Position numbers and translations under genes: made by a program. This document shows positions 16,107 through 24,083 of a stretch of DNA of 64,000 nt, piece by piece. The stretch lies in the NCBI RefSeq assembly GCF_000716605.1, contig NZ_JNXE01000026.1, forward strand, positions 62,001 to 126,000, written 5' to 3'. The notes under the pieces were generated by a model. The model was not told the origin of the DNA, did not search any database, and was given only the letters and a program-made list of their open reading frames with translations. This stretch comes from Streptomyces sp. NRRL F-525 (GTDB lineage Bacteria; Actinomycetota; Actinomycetes; Streptomycetales; Streptomycetaceae). Numbering within the stretch: position 1 is the first letter of the stretch; every line of letters begins with the position of its first letter.

Positions 16107-16508
16107 TCAGCTGGTGTGCTTCGAGTGGTCGACGCCGATCTCCTCGTTGCCGCCGAGCGTGGTCTGCAGCTTCTTGACGATCGCGTCCGTGCCCACGGCG
16201 ACCCACTTGCGGCCGACGAGGTAGAAACCGCCGTAGTCCTTCGCGTCGTTGATCCACTCGCGCTGGCCGCGGTCGGTGGCGAAGGTCGCGAGGACGAACT
16301 TGCCGTAGCTCATCTTGCAGATGGCCTGGCGGAGTTCGTCGGCGTCGGTCTGGATGTCGGGCGTGCACTTCACCTTGGCGGCCAGGCTCTCCAGGCTGCC
16401 GGTGGCCTCCGTCGGCACGGTCGCGGCCTTGGTGTCGGCACCGCACCCCACCAGCGCCAGCGCCGCCGCGGCGCCGGCCATCGCGAGCATCGGTCGGGTC
16501 AACCTCAT
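16107..16508 (-). CDS. small lipoprotein
   Basis: A 133-residue predicted lipoprotein. The signal peptide ends in the lipobox LVGC (Cys22), so the mature protein would be lipid-anchored on the outer face of the membrane. The mature part has two further cysteines (VKCTPDIQTD and QAICKMSYG), probably a disulfide, and a C-terminal segment GGFYLVGRKWVAVG that looks like a short beta hairpin. Function unknown. GGAGGAACGACAG directly precedes the ATG at 16508 and fixes the start. Divergent from the TPR gene. Confidence 0.8.
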   Translation of the reverse strand: MRLTRPMLAMAGAAAALALVGCGADTKAATVPTEATGSLESLAAKVKCTPDIQTDADELRQAICKMSYGKFVLATFATDRGQREWINDAKDYGGFYLVGRKWVAVGTDAIVKKLQTTLGGNEEIGVDHSKHTS

Positions 16509-16650
16509 CTGTCGTTCCTCCGGTCGTCCGGTCAACAAAAGCATGCCGCGACGCGCCCCGGCGAGGGGCCGTCTCATCCGATACGGCCCCGAAGCGCCCA
16601 GCGCTCAAATCCATGGTCATCGGCCGGACGCGTGTGCGAGGGTGACGCCC

Positions 16651-17172
16651 ATGGATCAAGACGTGGATCAGGGCTGGGAAGACCGGGTGACCGCCGCCTG
16701 GGCGACCTTCGACGACTATCCGGAGGAGCGGGCGGCCGAGTTCCGTGCCCTGATCGACGCGCTCGTCGCCGAGCTGCCGGACGGCAGTCCGCTACGGCCG
16801 TTCGAGCGGGCCTGCGCCTGGGACTCCACCGGGCACTCCGACCAGGCCGCCCCGCTGTACCGGGAGGCGCTCGCGCGCGGGCTGAGCGAGCACAGCGGCT
16901 ACAAGGGGCGCCGGGCGAAGATCCAACTCTCCAGCTCCCTGCGGAACATCGGGCAGGCGGAGGAGGGCGTCAAGCTGCTCACCCCCGAACTCGACGCTCC
17001 CTCGGACGAGTTGGACGACGCGGTCCGCGCGTGCCTCGCACTGTGTCTGTCCAGCCTGGGCCGCGACCGCGAGGGCCTGTCCCTCGTGCTGGGCGCCCTC
17101 GCGCCCCATCTGCCGCGCTACCAGCGGTCGATGGCGAACTACGCGCGCGCCCTGGTCGAGCCGGAAGCCTGA
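16651..17172 (+). CDS. tetratricopeptide-repeat protein
   Basis: A 173-residue soluble, mostly helical protein with TPR-like repeats: LRPFERACAWDSTGHSDQAAPLYREALARG, KIQLSSSLRNIGQAEEGVKLL and RACLALCLSSLGRDREGLSLVLGALAPH. It belongs to the short TPR proteins found widely in actinomycetes, presumably a protein-protein adaptor. The ATG at 16651 was chosen; a GTG nine bases upstream (16642) is also possible. No partner is evident nearby. Confidence 0.8.
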   Translation: MDQDVDQGWEDRVTAAWATFDDYPEERAAEFRALIDALVAELPDGSPLRPFERACAWDSTGHSDQAAPLYREALARGLSEHSGYKGRRAKIQLSSSLRNIGQAEEGVKLLTPELDAPSDELDDAVRACLALCLSSLGRDREGLSLVLGALAPHLPRYQRSMANYARALVEPEA

Positions 17173-17221
17173 GTCGCCCGGGCGGCGGTGACCAACTCAC
17201 CATTCGCTCGTTTTGCTGAAC

Positions 17222-19150
17222 GTGCAGTCACAGGATGTCGCCAAGCGCCCCGCAGCTTCACCCACCGACCCGGTCGTCGATGTCGAACAGGCCGAGGCCG
17301 CGCTCGTCGAGCACTATCCACGGCTCGTCCGGCTCGCCTATCTGGTGCTCCCCCCGAGCCTCGGCCGCAACCGGCGCGTCCTGACCGCCCACGCCCTCAC
17401 TCAGCGCGCCCTCCCCCGGGGCCGCGCGTCCGCGTCGGTGATCCCGGCCCAGTCCACCGGCCGCGACGTCGACCCCGGCTACGCCTTCGTCCGCCTCAAC
17501 GTCGTCCGTACGGCACTGGAGGCGGGCCTCCCGCTGTCGTTCCGCGCCTGGCCCAAACGGTCCCAACTCCCGCCGCTGCTCCCCCAGGTGCGGGGGCTGC
17601 GGCTCTTCCCGCGCTCGGGCGGCGCCGACGAACTCGCCCTGGACCAGCGGCTGTCGGCCCTGTCCGGACCGGCCCGCGCGGTGTACGTGCTGCGCGGCCT
17701 GGAGAAACTGCCCGACGGCGACGTCCGCAGAGTGCTCGCGACAGCCGGCGTAGAAGGGGAAGAGGTGGACGAGGCGCTGCGCGAGGCGGACGAGACGCCC
17801 GCGCAGTACGAACTTCTCAACTCCCCCGAGTTCGACCCCTGTTCGCTGCACGCGCGGCCCACCGACCTGATGCGCCGCCGTCAGCACGGCAAGGCCGCGC
17901 TCGCCGCCGCCGCGGCCGTCGCCGTGTGCGGCGCGCTGCTCGCGATGCCCGGCGGCGGCTGGGGCCCGGACGGCGCCGCCGCACCCGCCTACGCGCAGAA
18001 CCCGGCGTCCCAAGCCGCCCTGAACCCGGGCAAGTTGATCAGGATCGCGCCCACCGCGTGGCAGTCCTCCGCCCGCGAGGACTTCTCCGTCTGGCCCGCC
18101 CGCGGCGACCTCACCGAGAACACCGACCTGCTGCGCCGCGCCCTCGCCGTCTGGGCCCGCCCCGGCGAGTCCGTCCAGGTCTCGGCCACCCCCGGCACCC
18201 CCTCCGGCGGCCCCGCCGGACCGCCCCAGCTCCTCTACGCCGGCACGGTCGACAACGCGCGCGTGGTGATCCTCTACGACGGTCTGCGCATCGCCCGTTA
18301 CGCCGAACCGAAGGACGGCACCAAGGGAGCGGCGCTGGACTTCGCGCGCGTCGACGGCGCGACCGGGTCCGAGGCGAACGCCGTGGTCCTGGACCGCGCC
18401 GACGGCAACGTCCGCTATCTGACGGCCCCTTGGGTGAAGAAGGCGGCCGAGCGCGACCTCCAGAAGCCCAACGCCGGTGCCCTCCCCATGACCATCACCG
18501 ACGGGATCACCTCGCCGCTGGCCAGCCCCGCGCAGGCGACGGGCGCGTGCACGTCGTGGAACGTGCTCCAGCTGACCGACGACACCGGCACCACCCGCCT
18601 GATGAGCGACCTCGGCGAACTGGTCCCGGCGCACCTCACCGCCGGCCGCCCCGGCTCGGTCCACGAGGTCTCCGGCGCGGCGGCGCAGCACGCCTGGGCG
18701 CCCTTCGCCTGCTCCCTCGGCGCGATGCGCTCGCTCGGCGTACGGACCGTGAACGCCTGGCAGTTCGCCCAGCAGCCGCTGCCCGACGCGAGCGGCGCGG
18801 CGGACTGGGTGTGCACCCGGGCCGAGACCTGGCAGGGCGGCGGCGAGCGGGTACTGGCCCAGTTCCGCACACCGGGCGGGATCTACGGCGCGGTCGCCGC
18901 GAAGGCCGAGGGCGTCCCGGCGTGCGGGGCGCGCGACCCGCACGTCCTGGCCGGAGTCCTGTGGAAGTCGGCGGCGGGCCACTGGTACCTCCTGGCCGCG
19001 GGCAGCAAGGGCACGGAGGCGATCAGCGCGACGGGTGGGGTCAACGGCTCGGCCCGGGGTGCACTCCTCGCCGTGAAGACCAAGCAGGGGGTTCAGGCCG
19101 AGCTGAAGGGGACTCTGGGCGACGGCACTACGATCTCGGGCCTGCGTTAG
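17222..19150 (+). CDS. membrane-anchored protein with sigma-factor-like N-terminus
   Basis: A protein of about 642 residues in three parts. Residues 1 to about 205 resemble a degenerate ECF sigma factor: an AEAALVEHYPRLVRLAYLVL region like sigma region 2, and LSALSGPARAVYVLRGLEKLPDGDVRRVL like region 4. A single membrane span follows (about 222-243, AALAAAAAVAVCGALLAMPGG). The rest (about 250-640) would lie outside the cell and has no recognised fold; it contains several Trp and paired Cys. This order matches a family of Streptomyces proteins in which the cytosolic domain looks sigma-like but is unlikely to be a working sigma factor. The start is uncertain: GTG 17222 or TTG 17213, neither with a ribosome site. 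Confidence 0.7.
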   Translation: MQSQDVAKRPAASPTDPVVDVEQAEAALVEHYPRLVRLAYLVLPPSLGRNRRVLTAHALTQRALPRGRASASVIPAQSTGRDVDPGYAFVRLNVVRTALEAGLPLSFRAWPKRSQLPPLLPQVRGLRLFPRSGGADELALDQRLSALSGPARAVYVLRGLEKLPDGDVRRVLATAGVEGEEVDEALREADETPAQYELLNSPEFDPCSLHARPTDLMRRRQHGKAALAAAAAVAVCGALLAMPGGGWGPDGAAAPAYAQNPASQAALNPGKLIRIAPTAWQSSAREDFSVWPARGDLTENTDLLRRALAVWARPGESVQVSATPGTPSGGPAGPPQLLYAGTVDNARVVILYDGLRIARYAEPKDGTKGAALDFARVDGATGSEANAVVLDRADGNVRYLTAPWVKKAAERDLQKPNAGALPMTITDGITSPLASPAQATGACTSWNVLQLTDDTGTTRLMSDLGELVPAHLTAGRPGSVHEVSGAAAQHAWAPFACSLGAMRSLGVRTVNAWQFAQQPLPDASGAADWVCTRAETWQGGGERVLAQFRTPGGIYGAVAAKAEGVPACGARDPHVLAGVLWKSAAGHWYLLAAGSKGTEAISATGGVNGSARGALLAVKTKQGVQAELKGTLGDGTTISGLR

Positions 19151-19178
19151 CGGGTGCGTCGTCGGGTGCGGGTCCGTT

Positions 19179-19208
19179 GTGGCTGGGCGCGCAGTTCCCC
19201 GCGCCCCT
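19179..19208 (+). repeat. dispersed 30-bp palindromic repeat, copy 2
   Basis: GTGGCTGGGCGCGCAGTTCC followed by CCGCGCCCCT, differing from copy 1 only near the 5' end. It lies 28 bases after the preceding gene. Confidence 0.8.
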
Positions 19209-19315
19209 AGGGTGCTGACCTCAGCCGGCACTCGATCGCCCGCTCGCTGACATTCGCGTCAACAAGTCCCCGCACAAGGCTTCCCCAGAGACTTACCCGT
19301 CAGTACATTGACGCC

Positions 19316-20182
19316 ATGTCTAACACGCCGCTCAAGGCCCGAAAGGTGTCCTTCTCCTGGGAGGGCACCCCACTGCACTGGGTGCCCGGCGACCCCTTCA
19401 CCACCCACACGATCAACGTGCTGCACCTACTGCTGCCCGCCGGCGAGCGGTGGTTCGTGCACGTCTACAAGCAGGTACTGCCCCTCATCCGGGACGAGCG
19501 ACTGCGCGCGGACGTCATCGGCTTCATCGGCCAGGAGGCGATGCACTCCCAGGCGCACGACGAAGTCCTCCCGCACCTCAAGGAGTTGGGGCTCGACCCG
19601 ACCCCGTACACCGCGCAGGTCGACTGGTTCTTCGAGAAGCTGCTCGGCGACCGCACGCTACCCCCGGGCAAGGCCAGGACGTGGTGGCTGCTGGAGCGGG
19701 TCGCGATCATCGCGGCGATCGAGCACTACACCGCGTTCCTCGGCAACTGGGTCCTGAACGCCGAGGAGTTGGACCGCCGCGGCGCCGATCCGACCATGCT
19801 GGACCTGCTGCGCTGGCACGGCGCCGAGGAGGTCGAGCACCGCTCCGTCGCCTTCGACCTCTTCACGCACGTCGACGGCAGCTACCGCCGCCGCGCCCGC
19901 ACCTGGGCGACCGCGTTCGCCGCCCTGATGTTCCTGTGGCAGCGCGGCTCCCGCTTCTTCATGGCGAACGACCCGACCCTCGTCGACGCCCACGCGAGCT
20001 TCAAGGACTTCTACGTCGCCGGAAAGCGCGGCACCCTGCCCGCCACCGGGGACATGCTCAGGTCCATACCCCGCTACCTGAGCCGCACCTACCACCCCTC
20101 CCAGGAGGGCAGCACAGAGCAGGCCGTCGCCTACCTCGCGTCCTCCCCCGCCGCGGTGGCCGCCGAGAAGAGGGCGGAGTAG
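19316..20182 (+). CDS. PF10118-type metal-dependent protein, ferritin-like di-iron motifs
   Basis: A 288-residue protein of the family annotated as predicted metal-dependent hydrolase (PF10118). It is helix-rich and carries two ExxH motifs, EAMHSQAH (near 79-86) and EEVEHRSVAFD (near 173-183), with further Glu and His in IAAIEHYT. This is the pattern of ferritin-like di-iron carboxylate proteins, so an oxygenase or desaturase role is at least as likely as hydrolysis. Its stop overlaps the next gene's start by one base (TAGTG), and that gene is an iron-sulfur reductase, which fits an oxygenase-reductase pair. ATG 19316 gives the usual family length. Confidence 0.8.
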   Translation: MSNTPLKARKVSFSWEGTPLHWVPGDPFTTHTINVLHLLLPAGERWFVHVYKQVLPLIRDERLRADVIGFIGQEAMHSQAHDEVLPHLKELGLDPTPYTAQVDWFFEKLLGDRTLPPGKARTWWLLERVAIIAAIEHYTAFLGNWVLNAEELDRRGADPTMLDLLRWHGAEEVEHRSVAFDLFTHVDGSYRRRARTWATAFAALMFLWQRGSRFFMANDPTLVDAHASFKDFYVAGKRGTLPATGDMLRSIPRYLSRTYHPSQEGSTEQAVAYLASSPAAVAAEKRAE

Positions 20183-21213
20183 TGCCGAAGCCCCTCACCG
20201 TCGCCGTCCTGGCCGGCGCCGCGCTCCTGACCCGCCGCGCGCTACGGCGCCGGGTGCGGGCCTCGCCCCTATGGCCGCTGCCCGCGCTCGACCCGCCGAT
20301 CTCCGGCCGGCCGCGCTCACGGGCACTGAGGCTGACGGTCGCCGCGCGGGAGACGGTCGCGGAGGGCGTCGTACAACTGCGCATGGAAGGACGGGACTTG
20401 CCGCGGTGGGAGCCCGGGGCGCACATCGATCTGGTGCTGCCGTCCGGGCTGGTGCGGCAGTACTCGCTGTGCGGGGACCCGGCGGACACCTCGTCGTACA
20501 CGGTCGCCACGCGGCTGGTCGAGGACGGGCGGGGCGGGTCGCGCGAGGTGCACGAACAGGTGGGCGTGGGCACGGAGTTGGAGGTGCGGGGGCCGCGCAA
20601 TCGCTTCCCGCTCGTCGAGGCGCCCGCGTACCTCTTTGTCGTCGGCGGGATCGGGATCACCCCGGTGCTGCCGATGCTGCGGGCACTGCCGGAGGGCGCC
20701 GACTGGCGGCTGCTGTACGTGGGCCGCACCCCGAACTCCATGCCGTTTCTCGGGGAGTTGGCGGAGTTCGGCGCGGACCGGGTCACCGTGGTGAGCGGGC
20801 GGCGGCCCGAACTCGGCACGCTGCTCGCGGAGTTGCCCGAGGGTGCCGCCGTCTACTGCTGCGGACCCGAAGGGCTGATGGCGGCCGTGGAGGAGCGGTT
20901 CCCGGACGTACGCCTCGAACGGTTCGCGCCCCGGGCCCCGTTGGGCGGGAACGCCCCCTTCGAGGTCGAACTCCGGCGCAGCGGACGGACGTTGACCGTA
21001 CCCGCCGACTCCACACTGCTGGCCGCCGTACGGGCGGAGCTGCCCGACACGCTCTACTCCTGCGAACAGGGGTTCTGCGGAACCTGCCAACAGCGGGTCC
21101 TGGAAGGGGAGGTGGAGCACCAGGACGAGCTGCTCACGGACGCGGAGCGTGATGACTCGATGCTGATCTGTGTATCGCGGGCCCGTGGTGAGCGAATCGT
21201 GTTGGACATGTGA
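20182..21213 (+). CDS. PDR/VanB-family flavin and 2Fe-2S oxidoreductase
   Basis: A 343-residue reductase of the phthalate dioxygenase reductase class. A short hydrophobic N-terminus (about 4-16) is followed by the flavin-binding barrel (RQYSLCGDP near 92-100), the NAD-binding domain (VVGGIGITPVLPML near 153-166; YCCGPEGLM) and a C-terminal plant-type ferredoxin domain with the cluster cysteines CEQGFCGTC and the fourth in LICVSRA. It passes electrons from NAD(P)H to an oxygenase; the di-iron-like protein just upstream is the obvious partner. The GTG at 20182 overlaps the previous stop, so the genes are coupled. Confidence 0.92.
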   Translation: MPKPLTVAVLAGAALLTRRALRRRVRASPLWPLPALDPPISGRPRSRALRLTVAARETVAEGVVQLRMEGRDLPRWEPGAHIDLVLPSGLVRQYSLCGDPADTSSYTVATRLVEDGRGGSREVHEQVGVGTELEVRGPRNRFPLVEAPAYLFVVGGIGITPVLPMLRALPEGADWRLLYVGRTPNSMPFLGELAEFGADRVTVVSGRRPELGTLLAELPEGAAVYCCGPEGLMAAVEERFPDVRLERFAPRAPLGGNAPFEVELRRSGRTLTVPADSTLLAAVRAELPDTLYSCEQGFCGTCQQRVLEGEVEHQDELLTDAERDDSMLICVSRARGERIVLDM

Positions 21214-21269
21214 ACGACCTTGGGTGGACCGGGCCGTTGAGGGCCGGTTCCGATCGGTAAGGTGTTCGC

Positions 21270-21959
21270 ATGAGTACCGGGGTTCGCCGCAGGATGGGAG
21301 TCGAGGAACGGCGACAGCAGTTGATCGGCGTCGCTCTCGATCTGTTCAGCCATCGCTCGCCCGACGAGGTCTCCATCGACGAGATAGCCGCGGCCGCGGG
21401 CATTTCCCGGCCGCTGGTCTACCACTACTTTCCCGGCAAACTCAGCCTGTACGAGGCCGCGTTGCAGCGCGCCTCGGACGATCTGGCCGGACGGTTCGTG
21501 GTCGCCGAGGAGGGCTCGCTCGGGGGACGGCTGCTGCGGGTGATGGGCCGGTTCTTCGACTTCGTGGACGACCACGGGCCGGGTTTCGCGGCGCTGATGC
21601 GCGGTGGTCCGGCAGTCGGCTCGTCCACCACCAACGCGCTCGTGGACGGGGTGCGGCAGGCCGCGTATCTCCAGATCCTGTCCCACATGAAGGTCGAACA
21701 GCCGCCCGCCCGGCTGGAGTTGATGGTCCGCTCCTGGATATCGCTGGTCGAGTCGACAGCCCTGATCTGGTTGGACGGCCGGCGCATCCCGCGCGCCGAT
21801 CTGGAACGCCAACTCGTGCACGACTTCGGGGCGTTGGCCGCGGTGAGCGCTGCGTACGACGACGAACTGGCCGCGCTGCTGCGGGAGTCGCTCCGGAACG
21901 AGCCGGGCGACGGGCCGTTCACCGACCTCGTCGTCCGGCTGGTCGCGCTGGCGTCCTAG
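21270..21959 (+). CDS. TetR-family regulator
   Basis: A 229-residue TetR repressor. The N-terminal HTH (DEVSIDEIAAAAGISRPLVYHYFPGKLSLYEAAL, about 32-65) is typical, and the C-terminal ligand-binding part is helical. It follows the ferritin-like/reductase pair in the same direction after 56 bases and probably controls it, although it may have its own promoter. TAAGGTGTTCGC precedes the ATG. Confidence 0.9.
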   Translation: MSTGVRRRMGVEERRQQLIGVALDLFSHRSPDEVSIDEIAAAAGISRPLVYHYFPGKLSLYEAALQRASDDLAGRFVVAEEGSLGGRLLRVMGRFFDFVDDHGPGFAALMRGGPAVGSSTTNALVDGVRQAAYLQILSHMKVEQPPARLELMVRSWISLVESTALIWLDGRRIPRADLERQLVHDFGALAAVSAAYDDELAALLRESLRNEPGDGPFTDLVVRLVALAS

Positions 21960-21977
21960 CAGCCGTAGCAGAAGGCT

Positions 21978-22334
21978 CTAGCGCTCGAACTTCCGGTAGG
22001 ACGCGTCCAGTTCGCGCACCTCGGCGGAGGCGTGCAGCACCGAGCCGTCCTCGTCGATGTACTCGCGGAGGAGGTCCAGGACCTTCTCGGTCAGCTTGGC
22101 CTTGGTCTCCTCGCTGCGCCCGGCGAGCAGGCCGAGGGTGACGTGGACGACGGTGTGACCCAGCTCGTCGAGACCCTCGTACCCGAAGGCCGTGTACTCG
22201 CTCGGGCGGAACTGCGTCTTGCACGCCTCCGGCTTGGCCGCGGCGATCTCGACCACCGCCTCGTGCAGCGCACGGGCGAAACCGTCCTGGTCGAAGGAGA
22301 TCGTGTGGGAGTGGTCGACGGTGATCTGCGGCAT
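21978..22334 (-). CDS. 5-carboxymethyl-2-hydroxymuconate isomerase-like protein
   Basis: A 118-residue protein of the tautomerase/CHMI superfamily. The sequence begins MPQITVDHSH, so Pro1 after Met removal is in place as catalytic base, and KAKLTEKVLDLL is the family's helical segment. True CHMI acts in homoprotocatechuate breakdown; no such pathway is seen here, so the substrate is open. AGGAGCGCCTG before the ATG at 22334 sets the start. Convergent with the TetR gene, with 18 bases between stops. Confidence 0.8.
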   Translation of the reverse strand: MPQITVDHSHTISFDQDGFARALHEAVVEIAAAKPEACKTQFRPSEYTAFGYEGLDELGHTVVHVTLGLLAGRSEETKAKLTEKVLDLLREYIDEDGSVLHASAEVRELDASYRKFER

Positions 22335-22387
22335 CAGGCGCTCCTGTTTCTCAGCCAACAACGGGCTCACCCTAGCTCCCCCCGGGC

Positions 22388-24007
22388 TCACCCCAGCCGT
22401 AGCGCCAGCATCGCGATGTCGTCGTCCCGGTCCACGCCGAAGCAGTCGAGCAGCGTGTCGCACAGGGCGTCCAGACCCGGCAGCGCGCCGGAGGCGGCCG
22501 CGCGGAGGTGTTCCATCGACACGGAGATGTCCGTGCCCCGGGTCTCGATGAGGCCGTCGGTGATCATGAGGAGCCGGTCGGTGGGTTCGAGGAACATCTC
22601 CGTGGGCGGCGGATGGGGCAGGCCCACGCCGAGCAGCGGGCCGGCCGCCTTGGCGTAGTCCGCGCTGCCGTTGTCCCGGATGATCAGCGGCGGGATGTGG
22701 CCCGCGTTGGCGATGCGGGTGCGCCCGGTGTCAGGGTCGACGAGGGCCAGGCAGACGGTGACCGTGGTCTCCGGGTGGTAGTGCTGGAGCATCCGGTCCA
22801 GCCGCTCGGCGAGGACGCTGGGGTCGCTCTCGTCGACGCAGTAGGCGCGCAGGGCGTGCCGTATCTCCACCATGACGGTGGCCGCCTCCAGCGAGTGCCC
22901 GACGACGTCGCCGACGGCGAACAGCACTCCCCCGGTGACCTTGAGGACAGCGTAGAAGTCGCCGCCGATCTCGGTGTCCTGGGACGCGGGCACATACCGT
23001 ACGACCGTGTCCACGCCCGGAAGTTCGGGCAGTCGGTCCGGCGTGGGCAGGAAGCTGCGCTGGAGGGTGAGGGCGACATGCCGCTCAACCTGGTACATGA
23101 GGAGCGGTTCGGCGGCGAGCGCGGTGGCCTGGGCGAGTTGGGCCAGCAGCGCGCCGGCCTCGGGGCCCACCCGGCGCAGCCCGCGGGTGGGGGCGGCGAG
23201 GCAGACCGGGGCCCGGCCCTCGTGGGTGAGGACCAGCGCGAGCCGGGCGTCGTGCTCCACCCCGGGCCGGAAGAACCCGGTGGGCCACAGCGGCGCGGGC
23301 ACGGTGGTGATCTGCACCCCGGACTGCCCCTGCGAGAGCCGCCGCAGCAGCCGGGCCACGGTCCGGTCGGCGTCCTCGCCCGGCAGCGCCACCGCCGTGC
23401 GGTCCCGGGGCAGGCCGCGGTACAGCTGGTCGTCCCGGTCGAGGACGAACACGGCGGCCGGGGTGCCCGTGAGCCGTGCGGTGCCGTCGGCGGCGACGTC
23501 GACGAGTTCCTGGAGGGAGCGCGCCGCCTGAATGGTGACGATCATCTCCGACAGCAGCGTCAGCCGCCGTACGAGCGCCTGGTCGTCGGCGCGCAGCCGG
23601 GCGGCCCGGACGGCGGACCGGACCGCCGCCTCGATCTCCTCGGGCTCGGCGGGCACCGTCAGGAAGGCCTCGTCGCCCGCGTCGAGCGCCTGGCAGCGGT
23701 CGCTCGGGGGCGCGGCGAGCGCCGAGACGTGCACGACCGGCAGGCCCGCCATGCGCGGCCGCTCCTTGAGCAGCCGGCACAGGTCGAACCCGCTCATGTC
23801 CGGCAGGTGCACGTCGATCAGGGCCACGTCGGGCAGGTTCCCCTTGCGCAGCCGCACATCGAGTTCGTCGAGCGCCTCGGCGCCGCTGCCGACCGCGAGG
23901 ACCCGGTGCCCGGCGCGGCTCAGCACACTTTCGATCGCGAACCGGTTCGCGGGCTCGTCGTCCACAACCAGCACGGTCGCATGCGTCAGCTTGCCGTTGA
24001 CGTCCAT
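22388..24007 (-). CDS. PP2C-type phosphatase with receiver and GAF domains
   Basis: A 539-residue signalling phosphatase. An N-terminal receiver domain (about 8-125: VVDDEPANRFAIESVL, phospho-Asp in ALIDVHLPDMSG) is followed by a GAF-like domain (about 150-300) and a SpoIIE/PP2C catalytic domain (about 320-538) with the metal-binding signatures EIGGDFY, GDVVGHS, ANAGHIPPL and ITDGLIE near the C-terminus. It probably dephosphorylates an anti-sigma-factor antagonist in a partner-switching pathway, as RsbU-like proteins do; the partners are not in this window. It follows pulA in the same direction but a hairpin separates them. Confidence 0.9.
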   Translation of the reverse strand: MDVNGKLTHATVLVVDDEPANRFAIESVLSRAGHRVLAVGSGAEALDELDVRLRKGNLPDVALIDVHLPDMSGFDLCRLLKERPRMAGLPVVHVSALAAPPSDRCQALDAGDEAFLTVPAEPEEIEAAVRSAVRAARLRADDQALVRRLTLLSEMIVTIQAARSLQELVDVAADGTARLTGTPAAVFVLDRDDQLYRGLPRDRTAVALPGEDADRTVARLLRRLSQGQSGVQITTVPAPLWPTGFFRPGVEHDARLALVLTHEGRAPVCLAAPTRGLRRVGPEAGALLAQLAQATALAAEPLLMYQVERHVALTLQRSFLPTPDRLPELPGVDTVVRYVPASQDTEIGGDFYAVLKVTGGVLFAVGDVVGHSLEAATVMVEIRHALRAYCVDESDPSVLAERLDRMLQHYHPETTVTVCLALVDPDTGRTRIANAGHIPPLIIRDNGSADYAKAAGPLLGVGLPHPPPTEMFLEPTDRLLMITDGLIETRGTDISVSMEHLRAAASGALPGLDALCDTLLDCFGVDRDDDIAMLALRLG

Positions 24008-24035
24008 TTCTCAGACCTGGCCCTTTGACACACCG

Positions 24036-24068
24036 GTGGGGCAGGCCGGTGTCCACAGCCTGCCCCAC
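24036..24068. terminator. pulA terminator hairpin
   Basis: A perfect 11-bp stem (GTGGGGCAGGC, loop of 11, GCCTGCCCCAC) lies 16 bases beyond the amylopullulanase stop codon on the minus strand. Confidence 0.75.
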
Positions 24069-24083
24069 TACGGTAATGCGCTT

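Noticed and set aside
17188..19218. 676-codon frame overlapping the sigma-like membrane protein
   Set aside because: It is Arg/Pro-rich shadow sequence; the 17222 frame has the transmembrane segment and normal codon bias.
22340..22390. Direct repeat CGGGCTCACCC between the isomerase-like and PP2C genes
   Set aside because: Two short copies only, GC-rich and within chance expectation for this base composition.
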